A stretch of DNA of 64,000 nucleotides from an uncultured Prevotella sp. (GTDB taxonomy: Bacteria > Bacteroidota > Bacteroidia > Bacteroidales > Bacteroidaceae): positions 42,614 to 106,613 of the forward strand of contig CALUEX010000004.1 in NCBI GenBank assembly GCA_944319815.1, read 5' to 3'. The position numbers and the translations under genes were made by a program. The notes under the pieces are model-generated. The model saw nothing but the letters and a program-made list of their open reading frames with translations, was not told the DNA's origin and did no database searches. Each line of letters starts with the position of its first letter. Positions within the stretch are counted from its first letter, which is position 1. Of this stretch, positions 33,431 through 42,311 are shown one piece after another.

Positions 33431-33640
33431 CCACCTTTTGCGACATGAAAAGGCATCTTTTGCAGCCCAAAAGGGCATCTTTTACGCCCTGAAAGATGCC
33501 CTTTCGTAACACGAGAGGAATGAATGAAAAGGCAGCCCCTCCCGACCTCCCCAAGGGGAGGGGAATGAAAAGGCTAATGTCTTAACTCCTTTACTACATA
33601 ACTCCTTAACTCCTAAAGAAAAAAGCTATTGTCTTTAGCT
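33431..33640. repeat. Mixed repeat patch: GGGCATC, CCTCCCCAAGGGGAGG and TTAACTCC words
   Basis: GGGCATC-family units at 33431-33506, a GGGGAGG-type arm at 33533-33565 and TTAACTCC words at 33580-33640 lie in the 674-base divergent gap between lacI and susC. The rest of the gap holds the two promoters and operators. Confidence 0.7.
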
Positions 33641-33721
33641 CCTTGGTGCGCGAAGCTGGCGTTAACGGCTTTTAACCAATTTTGCCGCTCGAATAAAATT
33701 ACACGTCGATGAGCCTTTGTT

Positions 33722-33799
33722 TGTGCAACCGATTGCGCAAAGACCGAGACTCTTTTTTGTTAAAATTAAAACAAATTGTAATATATAACTATAATTTTG
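33722..33799 (+). promoter_or_regulatory. susC promoter with LacI-type operator
   Basis: Operator TGTGCAA-CCGA-TTGCGCA (33722-33739, one mismatch between arms), centred 61.5 bases before the -7 box TAATTTTG (33792-33799). No -33 element at normal spacing. The leader would be about 95 bases. Confidence 0.75.
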
Positions 33800-33899
33800 C
33801 AACTGTGAAAACTGACCTTTGAACAGCATTTTTTGTGACGTTTTGAATGAAAATAGAATTTTAATGTGTATGTATTAATGTTAACTTTAAAAGTACAAA

Positions 33900-36800
33900 A
33901 TGATGAAGCAGGTAAGATTTAAGACCTCTTTTAGGATTTTGTCCCTATTGTTGGGGCTTTTCCTATCTGTGGGAGCCTTTGCGCAGAATGATGCCAAGGG
34001 CGTTGTTAAAGATGCTTCCGGAGAGCCAATTATCGGCGCCACCATCCGTGTCATAGGCCAGGACGGCGGCACAATAACTGACTTTGACGGTAACTTCACG
34101 GTCAAGGCCGCGCCGGGGGCGAAGTTGCAGGTGTCTTACATCGGCTACAAGACGGTGGAAGTGCCCGTTTCGGCGAACATGGTAATCACCCTGGAGGACG
34201 ACACCCAGGTGCTTTCCGACGTGGTGGTAATCGGTTACGGCCGCGCCAAGAAGGAAGACTTGACGGGTTCGGTTACGGCCATCAAGCCCGACGATATGTC
34301 GAAGGGTATCACCAGCAGTGCGTCCGATATGCTCGTGGGCAAGGTTGCCGGTGTTGACGTAATCACCAGCGGCGGTGCGCCGGGCGCAGGAGCGCAAATC
34401 CGTATCCGCGGCGGTTCGTCGCTCAACGCCAGCAACGACCCTCTTATCGTGATTGACGGACTTACCATCGACAGGCACACGGCTACCGGCATGAGTAACG
34501 TGATGGCCATGATTAACCCTAACGACATCGAGACCTTCACCGTGCTGAAGGACGCCTCGGCCACGGCCATCTACGGTTCGCGCGCTTCTAACGGCGTCAT
34601 CATCATCACCACGAAGAAGGGACGCAAGGGCACAGGGCCTAAGTTCGCCTACAACGGCGACGTTACCATCTCGACGACGCAGAAGCGTTACGACGTGCTC
34701 GACGGCAACGAGTACCGCGAACTCATCCGCCAGGTTGAGGGCGAGGATGCCGTTAGAGGCCTCGGAAGCGCCAACACTGACTGGCAGGACCAGATATTCC
34801 GCACTTCTGTCAGCACATCGCACAACCTCTCGATGACGGGCGGACTGAAGAATATGCCTTACCGCGTGTCTGTAGGCTACCAAAGCGACGAGGGTATCAT
34901 CAAGAACTCTTACATGAAGCGTTTTAACGCATCGCTCAACCTCGCCCCGTCGTTCCTCGACGACCACCTCAACTTCAACGTGACGGCCAAGTTCATGACC
35001 GAGAAAGACCGCTCCGTTGACAGCGGCTCGGCCATCGGCGGCGCCCTCGCTATGGACCCCACGCGCCCCGTTTACGATGACAGCGAGCAGAACGGAAAGT
35101 TCTTCGGCGGTTTCTACCAGAACGGCCAGGAGGCTACATATCCTAACTGGGCATACACAAAGAACCCCAACTCGCCACAGAACCCGCTGGCTTACCTCAA
35201 CCAGGTAAGCTGCATAGACCGTTCGTATGACTTCACCGGCAACGTTGAGATGGACTATAAGATTCATGGCTTCGAAGACTTGCACATCCATGCAAGCTAC
35301 GGCGGACAGTACACTGACACCCAGCGGAACGAGGAAAGCTCGCCTTACTCGTACAACGACAACTACTTCGGCTACACGGGCTTGACCCGCTACTTCAAGT
35401 ACAGCATCACGGCTAACGTCTATGCGCAGTACCAGCACACCTTCGGCGCTCACAACATCGACATCATGGCCGGCGCCGAGGAGTCCCACTACCACCGCAG
35501 CGGCTTCAGCTTCGGTAACGGTGTTGACCCCGCTACGGGCGACACGTCTTACCGCCGCACGCTGAGGTCTGAGAAGGAGTGGGCTACGCACAACTCGCTC
35601 GTTTCTTACTTCGGACGTTTGAACTATACTTTGCTCGACCGCTATATGCTCACCGCAACGTTCCGTGCCGACGGTTCGTCACGCTTCGCGAAGGGACACA
35701 AGTGGGGATACTTCCCGTCGGTAGCCCTCGCATGGCGCATCAACGACGAGAAATTCATGAAGGACCTCAAGTGGTGGAACGAGTTTAAGCTCCGTCTCGG
35801 CTGGGGACAGACCGGACAGCAGGACCTCGGCGACAGCGTAGGCGACTTCCTTTACGTTCCGCTTTACACCGTCAGCGACCAGTACGCACAGTATCCGTTC
35901 GGCGACACATATTATTACACCATGCGCCCGAACCCCTATAACCCAGACTTGACGTGGGAGACAACGACGACGTGGAACGCCGGTCTTGACTTCGCATTCC
36001 TCAACAACCGCATCACCGCTAACATCGACGCCTACTATCGCGAGACCACCGACCTTATCCAGGATGTGCGTCTGCCGTCATTGATGAACTTCGCTTCACG
36101 TATGAAGCAGAACATCGGTTCGCTCGAGAACTACGGCGTTGAGTTCACCCTCGGCGCAAAGCCAATCGTCACAAAGGACTTCACTTGGGACATCCAATAC
36201 AACGTAACATGGAACCATAACGAAATTACGGAGCTTATCGGCGGCGATGACGGCTACTTGGTTCCGACCGGAACGACGGCCTCGCGCGGTAACGCCACAT
36301 ACGTACAGGCCCACACCGTAGGCCAGCCGGCCAACTCGTTCTGGGTTTACCAGCAGGTTTACGACGACAACGGCAAGCCTATCGAGGGCGTTTACGTTGA
36401 CCGCAACGGCAACGGGCAAATCGACAGCGACGACCGCTACTTCTATCACAGCCCCGCAGCCGACGTGTACATGGGCTTGACAACGAAGTTCACTTACAAG
36501 AACTGGGACTTGAGCGCATCGTTCCGCGCTGCCATAGGCAACTACGTTTACTATGACTTCCTGTCAGACAAGGCGAACGTAAGTGCGACCGGCTTGCACC
36601 ACCACAATATTTACACCAACACGACGCAGGCCGCCGTTGACCTCGGCTTCACGGGTATGGCAGACATCGCCTTGAGCGACTACTTCGTTCGCAACGCTTC
36701 TTACCTGAAGTGTGCCAACATAACGCTCGGCTACTCGTTCCAGCCGTTGCTGAAGTACAACAACCAGGACTACTTCTCTGGCCGCATCTACTTCACCGTG

Positions 36801-36920
36801 CAAAACCCGTTCATCATAACCAAGTATGACGGACTTGACCCGGAGGTTTCGAGCGGCGTAGACAAGAACCCGTATCCGCGTCCAATGAGCTTCCAGCTCG
36901 GACTTAACCTGAATTTCTAA
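33900..36920 (+). CDS. susC: SusC-like TonB-dependent receptor
   Basis: A 1006-residue outer-membrane transporter that imports malto-oligosaccharides with SusD as lid. Signal peptide about 1-28 (LSVGAFAQ), carboxypeptidase-like beta domain (about 32-105, VVKDASGEPIIGATIRV, VSYIGYKTVEV), the TonB-box-like segment DVVVIGYG near 110, the plug (SDMLVGKVAGVDVITSGGAPG, IRIRGGSSLNASNDPLIVID) and a 22-strand barrel ending in an aromatic residue (LGLNLNF). It begins the susC-susD-susE-susF cluster; two adjacent ATG codons are possible starts. Confidence 0.96.
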   Translation: MMKQVRFKTSFRILSLLLGLFLSVGAFAQNDAKGVVKDASGEPIIGATIRVIGQDGGTITDFDGNFTVKAAPGAKLQVSYIGYKTVEVPVSANMVITLEDDTQVLSDVVVIGYGRAKKEDLTGSVTAIKPDDMSKGITSSASDMLVGKVAGVDVITSGGAPGAGAQIRIRGGSSLNASNDPLIVIDGLTIDRHTATGMSNVMAMINPNDIETFTVLKDASATAIYGSRASNGVIIITTKKGRKGTGPKFAYNGDVTISTTQKRYDVLDGNEYRELIRQVEGEDAVRGLGSANTDWQDQIFRTSVSTSHNLSMTGGLKNMPYRVSVGYQSDEGIIKNSYMKRFNASLNLAPSFLDDHLNFNVTAKFMTEKDRSVDSGSAIGGALAMDPTRPVYDDSEQNGKFFGGFYQNGQEATYPNWAYTKNPNSPQNPLAYLNQVSCIDRSYDFTGNVEMDYKIHGFEDLHIHASYGGQYTDTQRNEESSPYSYNDNYFGYTGLTRYFKYSITANVYAQYQHTFGAHNIDIMAGAEESHYHRSGFSFGNGVDPATGDTSYRRTLRSEKEWATHNSLVSYFGRLNYTLLDRYMLTATFRADGSSRFAKGHKWGYFPSVALAWRINDEKFMKDLKWWNEFKLRLGWGQTGQQDLGDSVGDFLYVPLYTVSDQYAQYPFGDTYYYTMRPNPYNPDLTWETTTTWNAGLDFAFLNNRITANIDAYYRETTDLIQDVRLPSLMNFASRMKQNIGSLENYGVEFTLGAKPIVTKDFTWDIQYNVTWNHNEITELIGGDDGYLVPTGTTASRGNATYVQAHTVGQPANSFWVYQQVYDDNGKPIEGVYVDRNGNGQIDSDDRYFYHSPAADVYMGLTTKFTYKNWDLSASFRAAIGNYVYYDFLSDKANVSATGLHHHNIYTNTTQAAVDLGFTGMADIALSDYFVRNASYLKCANITLGYSFQPLLKYNNQDYFSGRIYFTVQNPFIITKYDGLDPEVSSGVDKNPYPRPMSFQLGLNLNF

Positions 36921-36956
36921 CGCTTTTACATACCGTAAAATTTAAAAAGCATAACG

Positions 36957-38645
36957 ATGAAAAGTACATTATTAAATACAATAGCTGCGGCTGCGCTGAC
37001 CATCGGCTTGACCGGCTGCGTCAACGACTTGGACATCAGTTCAATCGACCCGCAGACATCGACCGGTGCCACGGACATGGAGCTTCTGTCTAAATGTTAC
37101 TCCACCCTTGGCGTAACGGGACAGAGTGGACCCGCCGGCAATGCCGACCTCGCCGGCATCGAGGACGAGGGAGAGTCGGGCTTCTACCGTACAACGTTCA
37201 ACTGCCAGGAACTCATGACTGACGAATGCGCCTGGGCTTGGCAGGACAACCCGGACATTGCGCCGTTCACCAATATGACGTGGAACTCTAACAGCGTGCG
37301 CACTCTTTGGGTTTACACCCGCCTGACGTACAACATCACGCTGTTCAACAGCTACTTGAGCCAAGTGGCCGACAACGCCGAGAACAGCCAGTACCGCGCT
37401 GAGGTGCGCTTTCTCCGCGCCTTGAATTACTGGTATTTGCTCGACCTCTTCGGCAAGTCACCGTTCAAGACGGAGTTCAACATCACCGAACTGCCGACCG
37501 AAATCAGCGGCCCGGACCTTTATACGTGGCTCGACCAGGAGCTTACTGAGATTGAGCCTCTCATGGCTGAGGCCGGTTCGTTCTGCAACTCGCAGAACTT
37601 CGGACGTGCCGACCGTGGTGCAGCCTATATGTTGCACGCCCGCCTTGCCCTCAACTCGGCTGTTTACACCAAGGGAGCGGTAAGGGATTACCAGAAGGCA
37701 ATAGACTATTGTGACCTCCTTATCGGCAACAGCAACTATGGACTTTCACGGCAGGCAAAGAACGGTTACTCTGGTTATCAGCAGCTGTTCATGGCCGACA
37801 ACGACGAGAATGCAGAGGCAATGCAGGAAATAATCCTCCCAATCCGCCAGGACGGGCAGAGGACACGTTGCCACAGTGGTGCGATGTACGTGGTCAACTC
37901 CATGCGTGCGGCCGGTATGCCTAACTTAGGTACAACTAACGCTTGGCAATGTTTGTTCGCCCGCAGGGCTTTGGTTCAAAAGTTCTTCCCTACTTTGTCC
38001 GACTTCCCAATATCCACCGAGGAGGCTCCCGCAGGTTCAACGGAGGCTCAAATCATGGCTCTCGACCAGCAAGACGGTTCTTCCACGGCCCAGATTGTAG
38101 CTAAGGCGCGTGACAATCGCGCATTGTTCTACGCAGGACGCGGCGGCGGCGTTCGCACGCTTTACCCCGAGGCAATCACCGCTTTCACCAATGGTGCATC
38201 AATAGTGAAGTGGGACAACCACCGTTCTGACGGTCAGCCGACCCACGACCAGACTGAATATCCCGATGTAGACATCCCATTGTTCCGTCTTGCAGAGGCT
38301 TACTTGACACGTGCCGAGGCAAAGTGGCGCTTGAGCGGAAACCTTAGTGACGCCCAGGCCGACATCGACGAAATCCGCAACCGTGCCGGAGCTGACCCGC
38401 TGACCATCACCAGCGAGGAAGACATCCTTGACGAGTGGTGCCGTGAGTTCTACGTTGAAGGCCGTCGCCGCAGCGACCTCGTGCGCTTCAACCGCTTCAC
38501 TGGCAGCACTTACCTGTGGGACTGGAAGGGTGGCGTAGCCAACGGAACGTCTGTTGACCCACACTACAATGTGTTCCCGATACCTTACGATGAGCTTCTT
38601 AACAACGGGAACCTCACGCAGAACGAAGGGTATTCAACAAGGTGA
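36957..38645 (+). CDS. susD: SusD-like starch-binding lipoprotein
   Basis: A 562-residue surface lipoprotein (lipobox LTIGLTGC, Cys21) of the RagB/SusD family, which caps SusC and binds glycan on a TPR scaffold. Family marks include RFLRALNYWYLLDLFGKSPF, the RAEAKWRLSGNLSDAQADID segment and the C-terminal EWCREFYVEGRRRSDLVRFNRF. It lies 36 bases downstream of susC and is probably co-transcribed with it. Confidence 0.95.
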   Translation: MKSTLLNTIAAAALTIGLTGCVNDLDISSIDPQTSTGATDMELLSKCYSTLGVTGQSGPAGNADLAGIEDEGESGFYRTTFNCQELMTDECAWAWQDNPDIAPFTNMTWNSNSVRTLWVYTRLTYNITLFNSYLSQVADNAENSQYRAEVRFLRALNYWYLLDLFGKSPFKTEFNITELPTEISGPDLYTWLDQELTEIEPLMAEAGSFCNSQNFGRADRGAAYMLHARLALNSAVYTKGAVRDYQKAIDYCDLLIGNSNYGLSRQAKNGYSGYQQLFMADNDENAEAMQEIILPIRQDGQRTRCHSGAMYVVNSMRAAGMPNLGTTNAWQCLFARRALVQKFFPTLSDFPISTEEAPAGSTEAQIMALDQQDGSSTAQIVAKARDNRALFYAGRGGGVRTLYPEAITAFTNGASIVKWDNHRSDGQPTHDQTEYPDVDIPLFRLAEAYLTRAEAKWRLSGNLSDAQADIDEIRNRAGADPLTITSEEDILDEWCREFYVEGRRRSDLVRFNRFTGSTYLWDWKGGVANGTSVDPHYNVFPIPYDELLNNGNLTQNEGYSTR

Positions 38646-38787
38646 GAAGGTGAGAAAGTGAAAAGGTGAGAATACGAAAGGGTGGGGAGGTACGCCTCAC
38701 GTACACTTCCCATTCCTCCCATATCTCCAGGTGTTTCCATCCCTCCCGCCTCTTAGAAAACAATAACCAATAAAACGAGAAACGAAC

Positions 38788-39969
38788 ATGAAAAATATAA
38801 TTAAGAGTCTGTGTGTTCCCGCGTTGGCCTTGGCGGTGCTTCCGTTCATGGCTTCATGCGAGACGGACACTGACGACAACCCGACGTTGCAGCACCCGAC
38901 ATCGTTCGTGCTCAACACCCCGGCATACGCCACGAGCAACGTCTATGACTTGGCCAACTCTGAGAGCGTCAATCTTACGACGTCGCAACCTGACTACGGT
39001 TTTCCTGTTGTAACGACATACGAGGTTCAAGTGTCGCTCAACCAGGCCTTCACATCGGTTACGGGGGCAGAAGTTCCCGAAGGAATTAACTACACTACGC
39101 TCATGAGCTCGTACCCCCAGGCCAACATGAACGTCAGTGCAACGGAGCTTAACAACGCCATCGTTACGTTGTACCAGACAGACAACGGCGGTGCCGACCC
39201 GTCAGGCAGGGTTCTCAACGCCTATGTGCGCCTTGCCGCCCACGTGGCCAACGTTGACGACAGCTATTGCTACTCTAACGTTATCACCCTGCCCGTTGTC
39301 GTGTCTTACCGCGCCACGATGCCTACCGAGGTTTACGTTGCGGCTTCTTCAATCCACGGCGGCACGGAGGGCAAGGCCCTTGCTCCCGTCTACGGTATGG
39401 AAGGCCAGTGGTACGGTATGGTTTACATGGCAGCCGGAGCATCGCTGACATGGGGCGACGCCGACAGCCAGACCAACGGTTACGCCCTGACAACAGCCGT
39501 AAACGACCAGGCTAATGCCGAAACGCACGAGGCAGCCGACGGCGGCATCGAGTTCACAAATGCAGGTTGGTACGTGCTCCACTTCAACATCTCGGTAGCC
39601 AACAACGCTGTTAACTCAACGCTTACGGTTTATCCGGGCGCGGCTTATACTACTGGTGCACCGTCATACGGTGAAGGTGACTGGCTTGACGGTGATGCCA
39701 GCAAGGCATTGACGGCTCCTGCCGATGCAAGCGGAGAGTGGGTTTCACCTGCGTTCATCGCCGGCGGCGAGCTTCGCGCCTACATCAAGGTGCCAGGTCT
39801 CGACTGGTGGCGCACGGAGTTCACCCTGTACCAAGGCAACTTGTATTGGCGTAACGTTGACATACCGGACAACTGGGCTAAAAACGTTGGCAGTGATTAC
39901 TCTGTAAGCTGCGAGGCCGGTGCAAGGCTCTACGTCAACTTCGACTATGACACAGGTCGTGTAGAATAG
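38788..39969 (+). CDS. SusE-like starch-binding lipoprotein
   Basis: A 393-residue lipoprotein with lipobox PFMASC and acidic residues after the Cys (CETDTDDN), the pattern of the Bacteroidetes surface-export signal. The N-terminal Ig-like SusE domain (PTSFVLNTPAYATSNVYDLAN) is followed by carbohydrate-binding beta modules rich in Trp (about 175-390, GMEGQWYGMVYMAAGASLTW, LDWWRTEFTLYQGNLYW). It should help hold starch at the cell surface next to SusC/D. The 142-base gap upstream contains GAGAAGGTGAGAAAGTGAAAAGG words and a CATTCCTCCCATATCTCC run. Confidence 0.85.
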   Translation: MKNIIKSLCVPALALAVLPFMASCETDTDDNPTLQHPTSFVLNTPAYATSNVYDLANSESVNLTTSQPDYGFPVVTTYEVQVSLNQAFTSVTGAEVPEGINYTTLMSSYPQANMNVSATELNNAIVTLYQTDNGGADPSGRVLNAYVRLAAHVANVDDSYCYSNVITLPVVVSYRATMPTEVYVAASSIHGGTEGKALAPVYGMEGQWYGMVYMAAGASLTWGDADSQTNGYALTTAVNDQANAETHEAADGGIEFTNAGWYVLHFNISVANNAVNSTLTVYPGAAYTTGAPSYGEGDWLDGDASKALTAPADASGEWVSPAFIAGGELRAYIKVPGLDWWRTEFTLYQGNLYWRNVDIPDNWAKNVGSDYSVSCEAGARLYVNFDYDTGRVE

Positions 39970-39974
39970 TTATT

Positions 39975-40180
39975 ATACGGTTATGGGGTTTTAAGGTTAT
40001 GAGGTTTTAAGGTTATTGGGTTATACGGTTTTAAGGTTATACGGCCTACCGTAATATCCTAAGCCCTTGACACCTCAAACCTCAAGACCAAACCGTAAAA
40101 CCTCAAAACCTTGCAACCCCATAACCTCAAAAAACCTAAAACCCCATAACCGTAAACCCTCAAAACCTAAAACCAAAAAT
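39975..40180. repeat. GGTTTTAAGGTTAT heptamer repeats, inverted pair
   Basis: The left part (39975-40042) repeats GGTTAT and GGTTTTA words; the right part (about 40063-40180) repeats their complements (CCTCAAAACC, CCCATAACC). They could fold into one long imperfect hairpin between the susE-like and susF-like genes. Confidence 0.8.
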
Positions 40181-40189
40181 TTAAACATC

Positions 40190-41662
40190 ATGAAAAAGAT
40201 ATTGTTTTTAGGCGGACTGATGCTTTCGGCGATGACATTCGTCTCTTGCGACGACGACTTTGCCGACTGGGCAAGCCCGCAGAGCAATCCGCAGGAAGAG
40301 GCCATCACCCTTCCCGGATACCAGGCAAGCGCAGTGGCGGCCATCGACCTTGCCGCCGTTACGGGCGACAGCGTTCAGGTGTTGTCGCTGTCATCGGTGA
40401 CGCTGCCCGAGGGCGCTGTCGTTGAGAACACGCGCATAGAGGTGCTTCCGGCCGACGGTTCGTCAACCGAGGCAACTACCATCAACGTTGACGGCCAAGG
40501 CCGCATAGCCGTTGCCGAGCTCCAGTCGGCCATCGAGACTTACTACGGCAAGCGCCCCACGGCCCGCGACCTGTCCACGCAGGTTTACTCGAACATCGTT
40601 ACGGGCGGCCAGGCCTTCCTCGTTGACGCCGGCCAAATCACCGTTACGGCCACGCCAGTGGCTCCCTACATCGCCTCGGCTTACTATCTCGTAGGCGACG
40701 TTACCGGCGGATGGGACGCTGCCCATGTTGTCAGCTTCGCCCATTCAGGAGCCGACGTTTACGAAGACCCAGTGTTCACCGTTACGTTCAACGCTGCGGC
40801 CGGCAACTGCTGGAAAATCATACCGCAGGGCAACATCGACAGCGGCGACTTGTGGCATAGTGGCACAGACGGCGTTGTGGGCGTAGCCCAGGACGGCGAC
40901 ACGTCGTTGAGCGGCACTCTCGTTACCCAAAGCTCCAACGGCGGCGAGGCCGGAGCCGGCAAGATAGAGAACGCCGGCTTCTACCGCATGACCATCAATA
41001 TGCTCGACTACACCTACACTATCGAGGCCGTAGCCGGAACATACTACCTTGTAGGCGCATTGCAGGGATGGTCAGACTCTGACAGGAGCTGCCCGATGTA
41101 TCCTTCTTCTGCGACGGTGCACACATACACAACGCAGTGGACGGGCGACGGCAACCTGAAAATATGGGAAGCATCTGCCTTCGGCAACTGGGACGTAGCT
41201 TACGGTTCGCCGACTAACGACGACACTTCCGCTTCCGGCCAGCTTGTCAACAGCGGTGCAGGTTCTATCAAAGTGCCTACGGCTAACGAGTATTACACGT
41301 TCACTGTCGACATGGGCACGATGACCTACACGTGGACGAAACTTGACACACCTGCTTCGTATTCCACAATAGGCATCATCGGAGGCTTCAACAACTGGAA
41401 CGCCGATGCCGACATCGACATGGCGCAAGTTGCCGGCGCTCCCCACAACTGGACGTTGCGCTACACCTTCAGCTCCGACACCGAACTGAAGTTCCGCGCC
41501 AACGACGCATGGGACGTAAGCTGGGGCGAGGGCAACAACATCGGCGACCGTAACTACGGTACGGGCGACACCAACAACGCGCCCAACCTCAACGTTCCCG
41601 CTGGTACATACAACATTTACTTCAACGACATAACAGGCCAATACCTGTTCATCGCAGAGTAA
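40190..41662 (+). CDS. SusF/SusE-family starch-binding lipoprotein
   Basis: A 490-residue lipoprotein (lipobox MTFVSC followed by DDDFADW, a surface-export type signal). A SusE-like N-terminal domain (about 25-150) is followed by three related starch-binding modules (about 165-280, 285-380, 385-490) that each start AYYLVGDVTGGWD, TYYLVGALQGWSD or TIGIIGGFNNWN, comparable to the stacked modules of SusF. ATG 40190 is used because the longer frame translates repeat DNA. A terminator follows. Confidence 0.88.
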   Translation: MKKILFLGGLMLSAMTFVSCDDDFADWASPQSNPQEEAITLPGYQASAVAAIDLAAVTGDSVQVLSLSSVTLPEGAVVENTRIEVLPADGSSTEATTINVDGQGRIAVAELQSAIETYYGKRPTARDLSTQVYSNIVTGGQAFLVDAGQITVTATPVAPYIASAYYLVGDVTGGWDAAHVVSFAHSGADVYEDPVFTVTFNAAAGNCWKIIPQGNIDSGDLWHSGTDGVVGVAQDGDTSLSGTLVTQSSNGGEAGAGKIENAGFYRMTINMLDYTYTIEAVAGTYYLVGALQGWSDSDRSCPMYPSSATVHTYTTQWTGDGNLKIWEASAFGNWDVAYGSPTNDDTSASGQLVNSGAGSIKVPTANEYYTFTVDMGTMTYTWTKLDTPASYSTIGIIGGFNNWNADADIDMAQVAGAPHNWTLRYTFSSDTELKFRANDAWDVSWGEGNNIGDRNYGTGDTNNAPNLNVPAGTYNIYFNDITGQYLFIAE

Positions 41663-41684
41663 AGCGTTGGCTCTTGAAATGAAA

Positions 41685-41725
41685 CAATCCCTTGCGAGGA
41701 CAGCTTCGCAAGGGATTGCTCTTTT
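41685..41725 (+). terminator. Terminator after the susCDEF cluster
   Basis: A perfect 13-bp stem (41685-41697 with 41706-41718), an 8-nt loop and a CTCTTTT tail. Confidence 0.85.
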
Positions 41726-41857
41726 GTGGGTATTTGCTGTTATGTGAGTGCCGCCCGCTTCTTTGAACAGTGTTTAACCCAAATCGGTCATTAGAGCTTA
41801 GAAGGACATAAGACGGCAAGAAGCAATAATATAACTATACGTCAGTTCGGTATAAGA

Positions 41858-41920
41858 ACGTTTCCATCCAATCTGTAGGGACGCTCAGACCGAGCGTCCC
41901 TACAGGTTGGATGGAAACGT
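41858..41920. repeat. 29-bp hairpin with CTGTAGGGACGCTC core
   Basis: Arms 41858-41886 and 41892-41920 differ at one position, with a 5-nt loop; related to the 39-bp repeat at 30,571. Confidence 0.8.
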
Positions 41921-42010
41921 GGCGGAGGACGAATGCCGTTTTTTATCGTATTTTTACGGGACGGAACGATGAATATAATGCAGCGGATTACGCCTAACTC
42001 ACGTTAATTT

Positions 42011-42088
42011 ACGGCCTTTCGCATTCTGAAAGGGCACCTTTTGCACTGTAAAACGTACTCTTTTGCAGCGTAAAAGATGCCCTTTTGT
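42011..42088. repeat. GGGCATC-family cluster
   Basis: Units GGCCTTTCGC, GAAAGGGCACCTTTTGC, AAAACGTACTCTTTTGC and AAAAGATGCCCTTTTG in the 649-base gap before the amylase gene. Apart from this, the GTAGGGAC hairpin, the terminator and the promoter, I see nothing in the gap. Confidence 0.75.
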
Positions 42089-42207
42089 TTTGTGTTTCTG
42101 CGTTAAGCGTGCCGTGGCAGATGTAATACGTTGATACAGAATGGGTTATATTGGAATGACGGACGTGGTTGAAAGCCTGTGCCACGACGTGAGACAAGGC
42201 CTTTACT

Positions 42208-42284
42208 TGCAAACGTTTGCATGGCTGTTTGTGCTGTTTCTTCGCATATCAAAATACAAGGCGTGGATAAAAGCGGTAACTTTA
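42208..42284 (+). promoter_or_regulatory. Amylase promoter with LacI-type operator
   Basis: A perfect 14-bp palindrome TGCAAACGTTTGCA (42208-42221) is centred 62.5 bases before TAACTTTA (42277-42284), a one-mismatch -7 box. No -33 element at normal spacing. Confidence 0.7.
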
Positions 42285-42311
42285 TTGTCGCAAACCTAAA
42301 CGATTAAAATC

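Noticed and set aside
33963-35591. A 542-codon open frame on the minus strand opposite susC, and similar long antisense frames (for example 26247-27524).
   Set aside because: They mirror the codon bias of GC-rich genes on the other strand, match no family I recognise and lack signal, motif or promoter. The sense genes are certain.
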